This document shows positions 18,950 to 27,954 of a stretch of DNA of 56,735 nucleotides, piece by piece; within the stretch, counting starts at the first letter, position 1, and each line of letters starts with the position of its first letter. A program made the translations under genes and the position numbers. A model generated the notes under the pieces. That model had not been told where the DNA came from. It saw only the letters and a list, made by a program, of their open reading frames with translations, and did not search any database. Source of the stretch: Rossellomorea sp. BNER (GTDB taxonomy: Bacteria; Bacillota; Bacilli; Bacillales; Bacillaceae_B); the NCBI GenBank assembly GCA_024213275.1, contig JANAVG010000023.1, forward strand, positions 1 to 56,735. The letters run 5' to 3'.

Positions 18950-19744
18950 ATGAAGATGTTTAAAGCAGCAGTCCTTGTGTTATTTTCATTCATGCTGGTT
19001 CTTTCGGGAACTACAGTGTCAGGTGCTGAGCAGAAAACAAAGGAATTGGAGATTCAGGAGCTTTTTAATGGAAAAGAGGGCACGATGGTGCTTAAAAATC
19101 TAAAAACCGATAAGACATATGTGTATAACCAAAAAAGAAGCACGAAAAGATTAACTCCTGAATCGACTTTTAAAGTAGCGAATGCGTTAATGGGCTTGCA
19201 AACAAATGCGGTGAGAGATGAGTACGAGGTGAAGCGCTGGGATGGGGTGGTAAGAGAATTTGAAACCTGGAACCGTGATCACTCACTGGCATCTGCGATG
19301 AGAGAATCCGCCATTTGGTTTTATCAGGATATGGCAAGGGATATCGGAGAAACAAGAATGCAAGAGTATATCAATAGAATGGAATATGGCAATAAGGACA
19401 TATCAGGCGGGATTGATTTATTTTGGCTTGATAGCTCACTCAAAATTTCTGCTGTAGAGCAAGTGGACTTTATCGAAAGACTCGTACATGAAAAGCTTCC
19501 ATTTGGAGAGAAGCATCAAAAAACAGTGAAGAGGATGATGATTCAGGACGACGAGGATACCTATACCCTCCATGGGAAAACAGGGACAAGACTGTCTGAT
19601 CTTGGACTGGGCTGGTATATCGGTTTTGTTGAGACGAAAAAGGATACATGGGCCTTTGCCGTGAATATAAATGGAAGCGGGACAGAAGCGAAAGAGATTG
19701 CAATCAAGACATTAAGTCAACAAAACATTATTAAAATAGAGTAA
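18950..19744 (+). CDS. Class D (OXA-type) beta-lactamase, Bacillus chromosomal kind
   Basis: 264 residues with a signal peptide ending about residue 26 (VSGA-E). All class D motifs are present: S72-T-F-K75 (acylated serine), S120-A-I122, Y146-G-N148 and K210-T-G212, followed by WYIGFVE. It should be a secreted serine enzyme that opens penicillin-type rings, like YbxI/BSD-1 and BPU-1 from Bacillus. AAAGGAGG precedes the ATG. A MocR-type regulator gene is divergent. Activity may be weak, as for some Bacillus class D enzymes. Confidence 0.88.
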   Translation: MKMFKAAVLVLFSFMLVLSGTTVSGAEQKTKELEIQELFNGKEGTMVLKNLKTDKTYVYNQKRSTKRLTPESTFKVANALMGLQTNAVRDEYEVKRWDGVVREFETWNRDHSLASAMRESAIWFYQDMARDIGETRMQEYINRMEYGNKDISGGIDLFWLDSSLKISAVEQVDFIERLVHEKLPFGEKHQKTVKRMMIQDDEDTYTLHGKTGTRLSDLGLGWYIGFVETKKDTWAFAVNINGSGTEAKEIAIKTLSQQNIIKIE

Positions 19745-19800
19745 ATTAAATAAGGGGAGTTATTTAGTTAAGTATAGAGGAGAAATAACGAGGTGAACAA

Positions 19801-20193
19801 ATGCAAGAATTTATGTATTCGAAGACACTAGGTGTTATCGTTGGCACGTTGACAATCTTTGGAACAATAGGATTTGGTTTATTGTCTTTAATAGGACTGG
19901 GGTTATCAAAAGCATGGAATACAGGATATGAACCTTCTTTAGTTGACAGATTGCCTATGTTCTTCCTTATCATTCTTCTCGTTTTTGGATTTATTACTCT
20001 AGTAGGAGCCTTCAAGTTAAAGTATAATACTTGGAGATTATTTTATACTGGGTTTTGTATGATGCTTGGTATTGGTTTTGTTATAGCCTTTTTCATTTCT
20101 TTTGGTTCGTTAGGAGTTAAAAGTGAACTATTTATTTTATGTATGGGAATGATCTATTTAGGGTTGGGTTATTTAGTGAAAAGGAGAATGTAG
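19801..20193 (+). CDS. Four-helix membrane protein of unknown function
   Basis: 130 residues, four hydrophobic segments (about 11-35, 55-75, 83-103, 105-125) and a positively charged tail VKRRM. AGGTGA lies seven bases upstream of the ATG. It follows the beta-lactamase gene by 56 bases and could be co-transcribed. No family recognised. Confidence 0.6.
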   Translation: MQEFMYSKTLGVIVGTLTIFGTIGFGLLSLIGLGLSKAWNTGYEPSLVDRLPMFFLIILLVFGFITLVGAFKLKYNTWRLFYTGFCMMLGIGFVIAFFISFGSLGVKSELFILCMGMIYLGLGYLVKRRM

Positions 20194-20364
20194 GAAAACT
20201 TCGATTAGACGCTTTTCTAGAACAAGGAAAGCGTCTTTATTCATGATTGAGTTGGATTAAAAATCTTGGCTTTATAATCAAATGGAAAGATTGTTAAGTA
20301 ACGAAGGATCAAGCTCTCACTTCAAATTCAGAAATGCTTAGGATCGTCGGGCTCATTTTCTACA

Positions 20365-21126
20365 TTAAAAATAAAGCTTTGTCATCTCGTCGATAAGGTC
20401 ATGGGGGTTTCTAAAAACTTGCCGTAGACCATACCCGACATACAATGGTGTTGTTGCATATCGTGGAACAACCTTAATGAATATTTTACCAATCCAGTTA
20501 TAGAAAAAAAGATTATAGCTCGAACAGCCACGGCCATTAAAATGATGAATGACATAATGTACAGACTTTTGAATATAATCAGCTGCTTGGTCTATTTTAT
20601 CCAGATCATCAAGGACAATATTAAATTCCGTAAAACCGATCATCGGCTTTGTTGAAAGGTTTAATTGAACTCCATTTGCTGAATCAATTTCATGTCCGAT
20701 AAAATAATCTTCGGTCAGATTGTCTCGATAATTCACATTGTTCAATCCGATAATTTGCATATGCGGATGGCGAATAGAGCCCCCTGACAATGGTCCATGG
20801 TTTTTAAAGAACAAAACGGATTCGAAATCGTCGTCTTCCTCCATCTTTAACCATTTTTCAATACCAAATCTTAATACTTTATAAAGATGCGATTTTGGAT
20901 ACTCAGATAACTCGGATTCGCACTCATCTGTCTCAATCAATACTGTTTGGAAGGAATCATCCAGAACAGGATATTTATTTTTTACAAGAATGATAGAGTC
21001 ACGTGTATCCAATATTTCTGATAGCCCTCCTCTCTCGCAAAACGGGCATAGACTCTTCCGGTGAACACTGTTCGGCTTTTTACGGGCAACCGTTGTATCA
21101 AACTGAAGGATCGTTTCTTTTTTCAT
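20365..21126 (-). CDS. DUF4931 family protein, GalT/HIT-like
   Basis: 253 residues. A zinc-type CPFCE near the N-terminus and HPHMQI (H-x-H of the histidine-triad/GalT fold) in GGSIRHPHMQIIG suggest a nucleotidyltransferase- or hydrolase-like fold, as in galactose-1-phosphate uridylyltransferases. The substrate is unknown. AGGTGA precedes the ATG. It stands alone. Confidence 0.75.
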   Translation of the reverse strand: MKKETILQFDTTVARKKPNSVHRKSLCPFCERGGLSEILDTRDSIILVKNKYPVLDDSFQTVLIETDECESELSEYPKSHLYKVLRFGIEKWLKMEEDDDFESVLFFKNHGPLSGGSIRHPHMQIIGLNNVNYRDNLTEDYFIGHEIDSANGVQLNLSTKPMIGFTEFNIVLDDLDKIDQAADYIQKSVHYVIHHFNGRGCSSYNLFFYNWIGKIFIKVVPRYATTPLYVGYGLRQVFRNPHDLIDEMTKLYF

Positions 21127-21421
21127 ATAATCACCTAAATGAATATTTTTATGAGTTTACTGTTCACCCCAATTATAAATCTACTTTGCTCTATTCGTCT
21201 ATGTAAATACCTTTTCTGCCCCATAGCTTAAAATGTATAATAAAAGTACATTTTCAATCTGAGAATAATCAATGAGTTAAGCAAAAATAGATTTATGTTT
21301 AGATACTTAACAAATGAATAAATGCATTTGAAGTTAAGGCAGCTCTTGAAAGAAACAACTCTGAGTGGTAGTACAGAAGGTAGAAGCTAAATAATAATGC
21401 TTGAGAAAGGAGAGATTAACT

Positions 21422-21715
21422 ATGACAGCTTCAAAGAAAAGTTTAAGGACCTGTAAGAAAGGACACCAATACTTTAAAAGTAGTGACTGTCCAACCTGTC
21501 CAATTTGTGAGCAAGAACGGAAACCTGATGACGGATTTCTTTCGCTACTTTCAGCGCCAGCTAGACGAGCGTTGGAAAACAATGAAATTACAACTTTACA
21601 ACAGCTATCGAACTATAGTGAAAAAGAGATTTTACAATTTCACGGTATGGGACCTGCATCAATACCTAAACTAAGGACTGCTTTACATTCAAAAGGGTTA
21701 TCATTCAAAAATTAA
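21422..21715 (+). CDS. Small protein with zinc-ribbon-like start and RNA polymerase alpha-CTD-like domain
   Basis: 97 residues from the ATG at 21422 (AAAGGAG upstream). The N-terminus has CKKGHQYFKSSDCPTCPICE (four cysteines and a histidine, likely zinc binding). The C-terminus (LSAPARRALENNEITTLQQLSNYSEKEILQFHGMGPASIPKL) matches the helix-hairpin-helix of the RNA polymerase alpha C-terminal domain. It probably binds DNA or nucleic acid; the function is unknown. Confidence 0.8.
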   Translation: MTASKKSLRTCKKGHQYFKSSDCPTCPICEQERKPDDGFLSLLSAPARRALENNEITTLQQLSNYSEKEILQFHGMGPASIPKLRTALHSKGLSFKN

Positions 21716-22206
21716 ACACCAATGAGCCTAACTTGCATTATGTTTATATGGAAATATATACCTTTAAAAATCATGAAATACCTATAGTTTTAGTTTGTAT
21801 AAAAGGGGCGATGGTCGAGCGGAAATGAATCGTTCTTCTTATTGGCTGTTTTCGTAAACTTTACTGCTATTTTTTTTCAAAAGAGCAGTGGTTGATTTCC
21901 GCTCCAATCAACTTCTTTATAGATAGTTTGCTTTCACAAAATCTATTTATAAAACAACAATCTTTTAGAAAGGCTCTTTTCGTAAACTTTGTTGCTTTTG
22001 ATCAATGATAAACATCTTAAATATTCAATTTTAGTGAAATATTAATTGCTTTGACGAAAAGATGCCCCGAAATCTTAATACTTACAGGTTTCTATTCTTG
22101 TTCGAAAAGCAACCATCTATGCGGAAACAGCCTCCTTATTAAACCAATTGCCAAGAAAGATTATGAATAAAAGTTATGTCATGAAGAGCGGTTTGGCTTG
22201 AATATA
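21716..22206. repeat. Intergenic stretch with a diverged direct repeat
   Basis: The segment TTTTCGTAAACTTT(A/G)(C/T)TGCT occurs at about 21849 and again at about 21977. No gene seen. It looks like a short intergenic repeat family rather than coding sequence. Confidence 0.45.
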
Positions 22207-22254
22207 AACAATTGGCTATTCCCTTTTTTAGGTAAGGGAATAGCCGATTGTTGT
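22206..22254 (-). terminator. Terminator of the ABC exporter gene
   Basis: A long stem (AAACAATTGGCTATTCCCTT with AAGGGAATAGCCGATTGTTG, one mismatch) sits ten bases beyond the stop of the exporter gene on the minus strand. The T-run is weak. Confidence 0.6.
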
Positions 22255-22263
22255 TTAAACACC

Positions 22264-24006
22264 TTATACTTGTAATTCAAACTGCTTGGAATACAGGTGC
22301 GCATAGGCTCCATCGCGTGCAAGTAATTCTTCGTGGGTGCCTTGTTCTACTATCCCGTCCTCTGTTAATACAATAATCCGCCCGGCATTACGAATAGTCG
22401 AAAGGCGATGGGCAATAACGAGAGTTGTACGTCCTTTTGCCAGCAATTCTAGTGATTCTTTGACAATGCTTTCACTTTCGTTATCCAATGCACTTGTGGC
22501 TTCATCTAATATAAGCAGTGGTGGATTTTTTAAGAATAAGCGAGCGATACTTAGTCTCTGTTTTTGACCACCAGACAGTTTGACCCCTCGTTGACCGATT
22601 TCCGAGTGGTATCCGTTAGGCAAACTCATGATAAAATCATGTGCATTGGCATGCTTAGCTGAAGCAATAATTTCAGCGTCGTTTGCTGTGGGCTTTCCAT
22701 AGCGGATATTATCCATCACGGTTCCTGTGAAAAGGTAAACATCTTGTTGAACAATCCCTATTGTTTTTCTTAAGGTTGGCAGGTCGATATCACAAACATT
22801 AATCCCGTCTAGTAACACGGCCCCATCTGTCACATCATAAAAGCGAGGAATCAGCGAGCATAAAGTCGTTTTTCCTACACCGGACGGACCAACGAACGCA
22901 ACGTACTCTCCCGGTTGGATCCGAAGTGACAGGTTTTCTAAGACATTGTCCATGTGGTCATCGTAACGGAAAGAAATTTTTCTAAATTCAATTTCACCGT
23001 TTACTTCGGGCAAGGCCACGGCATTAGATCTGTTTTCGATTGCCGGTTTAAGGTTCATAATTTCCATAAAGCGCTGAAAGCCAGTGATTCCTTCTTGAAA
23101 CTGCATACTCATATGGGTCAGCCGTTGAATAGGCTCAATCATAAAGCCGATATACAGTAAAAAAGTAATCAAATCTGCTAAATCTAACGTGTTTCCTACG
23201 ATACTGGCACTTCCAAAGATCACCACCGTTATCGTAATCAGTTGGATAAATGTTTCAACACCATTGAAAAAATATGCTTCGGCCTTGTACGTTTTCTTCC
23301 GACTATCGAGAAAACGATTATTTTCTAGGTTAAACTTCTCGATCTCTACGTGCTCGTTGGCAAACGATTTTACTACACGGATCCCGGCTAGACTATCCTC
23401 AACCTGTGCGTTTACATCCCCAATTCGCTCTTTGTTTCTTCTTAATGCACTGTTCAAAATCTTATTAAAATACAATGCAAAGCCACCTAAGACTGGTAAA
23501 AAACAAAATACGGCGATTGTTAATGGTGCGTTAATAAAGAACAAAATGACAAACGCTCCGATAAAACGAACAAGATATTTGACGTAGTCTTCTGGACCAT
23601 GATGGTACAGTTCTGAAAGCAGTAGCAAGTCATTCGTAATTCGAGACATGAGCTGGCCTGTCTTTTCCTTATCGTAAAAGCTAAAGGAAAGCTTTTGCAT
23701 ATGTGTAAACAGCTCGCTGCGCATATCCCTTTCCATACGAGCACCGATTTCATGCCCTTTGTAGTCCACAAAGTAGTTCCCGATATTCTGAATCGCCACT
23801 AAAACAAGCATCAGCCCACCAATCCAATACACTTCACTTAGTGCAGTGGACAAGTCTCCTTCCAGAACATCCTTCGTAATATAACGAACGAGCAATGGAA
23901 ACACCAAAGTCACATTAGATACAATAAAGGCGCACGCCAATACCGAAAGAAACAACTTTAAATACGGCTTGTAATATGAGAAAAATTTTTTTACTGGAAA
24001 ACGCAT
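22264..24006 (-). CDS. ABC exporter, fused permease-ATPase (MsbA/BmrA type)
   Basis: 580 residues: six membrane helices in the first 320, then an ATPase domain with Walker A GPSGVGKTT, Q-loop QQDVYLFTGTVMDNI, signature LSGGQKQR, Walker B LLILDEATSALD and the H-loop IAHRLST. The half-transporter should work as a homodimer exporting lipids, drugs or peptides. AAGGGG precedes the ATG. No partner half-transporter gene is nearby. Confidence 0.9.
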   Translation of the reverse strand: MRFPVKKFFSYYKPYLKLFLSVLACAFIVSNVTLVFPLLVRYITKDVLEGDLSTALSEVYWIGGLMLVLVAIQNIGNYFVDYKGHEIGARMERDMRSELFTHMQKLSFSFYDKEKTGQLMSRITNDLLLLSELYHHGPEDYVKYLVRFIGAFVILFFINAPLTIAVFCFLPVLGGFALYFNKILNSALRRNKERIGDVNAQVEDSLAGIRVVKSFANEHVEIEKFNLENNRFLDSRKKTYKAEAYFFNGVETFIQLITITVVIFGSASIVGNTLDLADLITFLLYIGFMIEPIQRLTHMSMQFQEGITGFQRFMEIMNLKPAIENRSNAVALPEVNGEIEFRKISFRYDDHMDNVLENLSLRIQPGEYVAFVGPSGVGKTTLCSLIPRFYDVTDGAVLLDGINVCDIDLPTLRKTIGIVQQDVYLFTGTVMDNIRYGKPTANDAEIIASAKHANAHDFIMSLPNGYHSEIGQRGVKLSGGQKQRLSIARLFLKNPPLLILDEATSALDNESESIVKESLELLAKGRTTLVIAHRLSTIRNAGRIIVLTEDGIVEQGTHEELLARDGAYAHLYSKQFELQV

Positions 24007-24615
24007 GATTTACCCCTTTTTGTGTTATTTAAATAAACACATATAAGGGGGTACACCGTTTACAATTTATAAAAGTGTTCCACCCTTATATGTTTGTACG
24101 GTTTGATTCGTCATGTTTTTCATGTATATTGCCTCCTTATTTGTTAGTACTTCCATTGTATTCGATTTTATGTGGAAATGAACAGTGTAAATTCCTCAGG
24201 GATTATGAGGGATATTTTCTTATGTTTTTCTTCGTGGTTTCGTCTTTCACCAAAATATGAAGGCCTTTCTTATGCTTTTATATGTGGTTAGGTCCTTCCT
24301 CAGCTACTGTCATTTCGGATTTGCACGGTTTCCCGGCAGAAAAGCCCTTTTTGTTACCGTTATTTCGGCTTATGCGGGATTGCGGCCCAGTTCCTGATAT
24401 TTGCAAATATATGAGTAAAAAGAAAAGAGGATTAAATGGAGGATTATGGTATAATAAATAAGTCGGAAAATTCACTCATTTTTTTGGCGATCTTTGTTAA
24501 GGGAGGCGTTTTATTATGACAAACAAAACAGCTTTAATCATTTATAGATACAAGGGGATAACGCCTAATTAACACTCATTGTTTAGCGTTTCCTCAATTT
24601 GAAAGGGGAAAATGT
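24007..24615. other. Intergenic stretch with a short relic reading frame
   Basis: An 18-codon frame at 24516-24572 has a good ribosome site (GGGAGG) and starts MTNKTALII, then breaks off. It may be the start of a lost gene; the opening resembles isochorismatase-like hydrolases, but this is weak. No other gene seen. Confidence 0.35.
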
Positions 24616-25068
24616 GTGAATAAAAGTAAAGTGAAACTAGTAGAAGTGAATGCAGAAAACTGGTATGAATGTTGTGAATTAGAAGTTTCAAAGGATCAAG
24701 CAGATTATATTGAACCTAATGCTATTTCAATAGCCCAATCTAAGTTCGAATCAACATTAAAACCTTATGCCATATACTTTGAAGACCAGGTAGTGGGATT
24801 TTTAATGTTTAATTCCGTCAAAGAAGAACTCGATGGCTTTTGGATATATAGAATCATGGTTGATAAGAATTTCCAGGGGAAGGGTATAGGGAAAGAAGCA
24901 GCTGAGTTAATGATTTCAGAAATGGCTAAATTACCGAATGCGGGGAAAATTGTGGTAGGTTATCAACCAGAAAATAAGGGAGCCCATTATTTATATTCTA
25001 GTTTAGGATTTATTGATAATGGTGTTAGATTCGGTAAAGAAATGGCTGTTATCAAGTATTTAACCTGA
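24616..25068 (+). CDS. GNAT acetyltransferase, BltD-like (spermine/spermidine type)
   Basis: 150 residues. It starts with GTG (AAAGGGG just upstream). The layout resembles BltD and related polyamine acetyltransferases: SKDQADYIEPNAISIAQ, FEDQVVGFLMF, MVDKNFQGKGIGKEA (acetyl-CoA loop) and NKGAHYLYSSLGF. The substrate is inferred from family only. Confidence 0.8.
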   Translation: MNKSKVKLVEVNAENWYECCELEVSKDQADYIEPNAISIAQSKFESTLKPYAIYFEDQVVGFLMFNSVKEELDGFWIYRIMVDKNFQGKGIGKEAAELMISEMAKLPNAGKIVVGYQPENKGAHYLYSSLGFIDNGVRFGKEMAVIKYLT

Positions 25069-25177
25069 GTTAACGCCCAAAAAGTTAGACTAGAAGAAAG
25101 GGGCCTATATTTAGGTCCTTTCTTAATATGCTAAGAAAATGAAAAAATAAACTAGCTAATAAAAGGAGAATTTCTAA

Positions 25178-25600
25178 ATGAGAATGATCAGTGCCATTCC
25201 AGCTTTACCTGTGAGAAATATTAAACATAGTATTGATTTTTATTGCGATAAATTTGGTTTTACCTTGGGCTATCATGAGGAGGGATTTGCGGTCCTTCTT
25301 TTTAATGAAGTTCGACTTATTCATCTCTGGGAGGCAAGCGATGAAAGCTGGCAATCTCGTTACAACTCAAAACCAATTATTTCAGGTGCCGAGTCGTTTA
25401 TCGCAGGCACTGCAAGTTGTCGTATAGAAGTAGAAGACATTGATGAACTTTATAGACGAATTCAGCCATTGGGGATTTTGCATCCTAATGCACAGCTAAG
25501 AGACCAGTGGTGGGGTGTACGTGAATTCGGAATAACAGACCCCGACAATAACCTCATTGAATTTTTCGAGAACACTAACGGTAGTAAACGACAGAAATAA
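25178..25600 (+). CDS. Glyoxalase/bleomycin-resistance (VOC) family protein
   Basis: 140 residues with two beta-alpha-beta-beta-beta halves: PALPVRNIKHSIDFYCDKFGFTLGY and CRIEVEDIDELYRRIQPLGI, with WWGVREFGITDPDNNLIEFFE. The pattern matches small bleomycin-binding proteins that sequester the drug. AAAAGGAG precedes the ATG. Actual resistance cannot be read from sequence. Confidence 0.8.
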   Translation: MRMISAIPALPVRNIKHSIDFYCDKFGFTLGYHEEGFAVLLFNEVRLIHLWEASDESWQSRYNSKPIISGAESFIAGTASCRIEVEDIDELYRRIQPLGILHPNAQLRDQWWGVREFGITDPDNNLIEFFENTNGSKRQK

Positions 25601-25612
25601 TTATAGGACATT

Positions 25613-25774
25613 ATGTTATTGTTGGATGATATGAGAGAAGCCCTAAAGACAGACAAAACGGGAACCTACTATTCAATAAAACTATTCTCTAAAACTATTC
25701 AGAAAAATGGGGAAGTCGGAACGATAGGTTTATGCAATGTATATAGAAATGGCACCTATAAATTAAAAAATTGA
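25613..25774 (+). other. Short open frame, unassigned
   Basis: 53 codons (MLLLDDMREALKTDKTG...). No good ribosome site, and no family recognised. Possibly the tail of a lost gene. Confidence 0.25.
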
Positions 25775-25795
25775 TCTTAGCTAGGAGTGTTTTGA

Positions 25796-26464
25796 ATGAG
25801 TAGAAATGATGTTTTAAAGTCTGTTGCCCTAACAGTGCGATCAAGAATGAAGAGTCATCCATTAAGAATTGGAATTAGTGGGATCACTTCTTCGGGAAAG
25901 ACCACTTTAGCAAATGAGCTTACTGAAATCCTTCAAGGGATGGGAATTAACGTTATTAGAGCCTTAATGGATGATTTCCATAATCCTAAAACAATCCGCT
26001 ATTCTCAGGGAAGAACTTCAGCCAAAGGTTATTATGATGATGCCTACGATCACAATTCATTACTAGAAAAACTACTTAAACCACTAGGTCCTAATGGAAA
26101 TGGATACTATCAGATCAAATCGCATGATTTAGCTTTAGACCAATCGATTGATCTACCTCCAGTAAAAGCTAATCGGGATTCAGTATTAATGATAGACGGA
26201 ACTTTTTTATTCAAAAGTGATGTAAGAGAAGAGCTCGACTTTAAGATTTATGTAGAAACTGATTTCGAGATTGCTTTAGAAAGAGGGAGCAAAAGAGAGA
26301 AACATGCCTTAGGCGGCTTAGAAAATGCCAAAAGAATTTTCTTGGAAAGATACCATCCAGCTTCCAAAATGTACCTAGAAGAATGTAATCCCGATAAATA
26401 TGCCGATCTGATCGTGAATAATAATGATTTGGATAACCCCGTTGTTATATGTAAGGAACGGTAG
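25796..26464 (+). CDS. Uridine kinase-like P-loop kinase
   Basis: 222 residues. The P-loop GISGITSSGKTT lies near residue 27, followed by LMDDFHNPKTIRYSQGR, YDDAYDHNSL and VLMIDGTFLF, the pattern of uridine kinase/phosphoribulokinase-like enzymes of nucleoside salvage. AGGAGTG precedes the ATG. Bacillus uridine kinases of this short type are annotated by similarity only. Confidence 0.8.
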   Translation: MSRNDVLKSVALTVRSRMKSHPLRIGISGITSSGKTTLANELTEILQGMGINVIRALMDDFHNPKTIRYSQGRTSAKGYYDDAYDHNSLLEKLLKPLGPNGNGYYQIKSHDLALDQSIDLPPVKANRDSVLMIDGTFLFKSDVREELDFKIYVETDFEIALERGSKREKHALGGLENAKRIFLERYHPASKMYLEECNPDKYADLIVNNNDLDNPVVICKER

Positions 26465-26623
26465 GGCAGAAGTAAAAGGCAATCAGGTGCATTTACAAAA
26501 AATAGAGATGCTTTTTTAAAATCAAAGCAGGGACTTCACCAGAAACGAGAATACATAGAATTAAAATATATTCAGGTGAAACTGTTGTTGGAAGAAGAAT
26601 TTAATCCAAAAAGGAGCAATGAT

Positions 26624-27146
26624 ATGAATTTTAGCATGAAGGAAGCGATTGAGGTACTTGAGCGGACCCCACAAAGTTTGTTTTTTATCTGGTTTGTCTG
26701 ATAACTGGGTGCAATTCAATGAGGGTGAAGGAACATGGAATGTTTCTGAAGTGATTGAACACCTCATTGAGGGAGAGAAAAATAATTGGATACCAAGGTT
26801 GGAAATGATTATTGAGGAGAGTGAAAAACAGCCATTTCCTCCATTTGATCGATTTTCGCACTTAAATGATAAGAATGAGGGATCGATTAAACATAAGTTA
26901 CTTGAATTTAAAACGATTCGGAAACAAAATATAGCCAAACTTAAGAGTATTATTGAACCAGGTTTGCATCTTGAATTGACTGGCACACACCCTGCATTTG
27001 GAAAAGTGAAATTAAGAGAATTGCTTTCTACGTGGGTTGTTCATGATTTAACGCATATTGCTCAAATCGCTCGGGTAATGGCCGAGAGATATAGGGAGGA
27101 CGTTGGACCGTGGGAAGAATATTTGGGGATATTAAAAAATAAGTGA
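26624..27146 (+). pseudogene. DinB/YfiT-like family protein with a frameshift
   Basis: The natural start is the ATG at 26624 (AAAAGGAG upstream), reading MNFSMKEAIEVLERTPQSLFF. The frame then breaks in the T-run near 26685-26692, where one T appears missing. The other frame continues LSGLSDNWVQF...EHLIEGE...WVVHDLTHIAQIARVM to 27146, carrying the three DinB metal-site histidines. It is a dead gene or a homopolymer sequencing error; the rest is undamaged. Confidence 0.75.
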
Positions 27147-27192
27147 TGAAAAGAGAAAAGAAGCTATGTCCATAAGCAAGGATTTTGTGTGT

Positions 27193-27220
27193 TTGACAAT
27201 CCTTCGTTTTAATATATACT
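27193..27220 (+). promoter_or_regulatory. Promoter of the ArsR-type regulator gene
   Basis: TTGACA (27193), a 16-base spacer and TATACT (27215), immediately before the operator at 27224. Confidence 0.75.
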
Positions 27221-27223
27221 ATA

Positions 27224-27240
27224 GTTAAATAAATTTTACC
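27224..27240. promoter_or_regulatory. Operator, copy 1 (ArsR-type regulator gene)
   Basis: GTTAAATAAATTTTACC lies at the transcription start region. Its reverse complement recurs, 16 of 17 identical, before the MFS gene at 27905. Autoregulation is the likely meaning. Confidence 0.7.
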
Positions 27241-27259
27241 GAGTAAATGGAGTGAACAT

Positions 27260-27880
27260 ATGAAGGACATTAAGCTGTTGACTACCTATGAACAGTTGAA
27301 GGCTCTAAGTGATCCATTTCGATCTCAGCTCATTTTACGCTTAATGGAAAAACCTCAAACAGGTCAACAACTTTCTGAAGTCTTTGACCTGTCACGGGCA
27401 CGGATTCATTACCATTTGAAAGAATTAGAAAAAAATGAGCTAGTCGAAATTGTTAAAAGGGAAGAAAAGAATGGGATTGTCCAGAAGTTTTATCAATCTG
27501 TAGCGGGAGGATTTGTTGCTGATCGAACCTTGCTGCCTAATTCGGAGGATATGAGTGAAACGGTTCGGCAAATGATAGTGAATATGCTGGAGCGTTCGAA
27601 GATGAGGGTCTTATCTACACCGGAGGAAGCGCTGCAGGAAGAAACCGGTTCACAAGATCCAACTGATTGGAAGTATTTATCGAGTGCATTTGAAATCAAA
27701 GCAACTGAAGAGGACTTTAAAGCGTGGCAGAAGAAGTACTATGAACTTATGGATGAACTGGCAGATATACAAAAGAAAAATCCTACAGAGGATGCGAAAC
27801 TCTACTATTTCCATTCCCTAGGTATTCAAGTAGACGAATCAATGTTTAATCGGAAAAGGTCTGAAGAGGTGGACTCCTAA
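27260..27880 (+). CDS. ArsR-type winged-helix transcriptional regulator
   Basis: 206 residues: a winged helix at the N-terminus (LKALSDPFRSQLILRLMEKPQTGQQLSEVF, ARIHYHLKELEKNELVEI) and a helical C-terminal domain that may sense a ligand. The operator GTTAAATAAATTTTACC overlaps its promoter and is repeated inverted before the following MFS gene. It probably represses itself and the transporter until a drug or other inducer is present. Confidence 0.87.
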   Translation: MKDIKLLTTYEQLKALSDPFRSQLILRLMEKPQTGQQLSEVFDLSRARIHYHLKELEKNELVEIVKREEKNGIVQKFYQSVAGGFVADRTLLPNSEDMSETVRQMIVNMLERSKMRVLSTPEEALQEETGSQDPTDWKYLSSAFEIKATEEDFKAWQKKYYELMDELADIQKKNPTEDAKLYYFHSLGIQVDESMFNRKRSEEVDS

Positions 27881-27904
27881 TTCAGACTCTTCTTTTGGCT
27901 AGTC

Positions 27905-27921
27905 AGTAAAATTTATTTAAC
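27905..27921. promoter_or_regulatory. Operator, copy 2 (MFS transporter gene)
   Basis: AGTAAAATTTATTTAAC is the inverted form of copy 1 at 27224, one mismatch in 17. It lies 34 bases before the MFS start codon. Confidence 0.7.
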
Positions 27922-27954
27922 CGGACAAAATAATTTTTATAGGGGTGTGATTGG

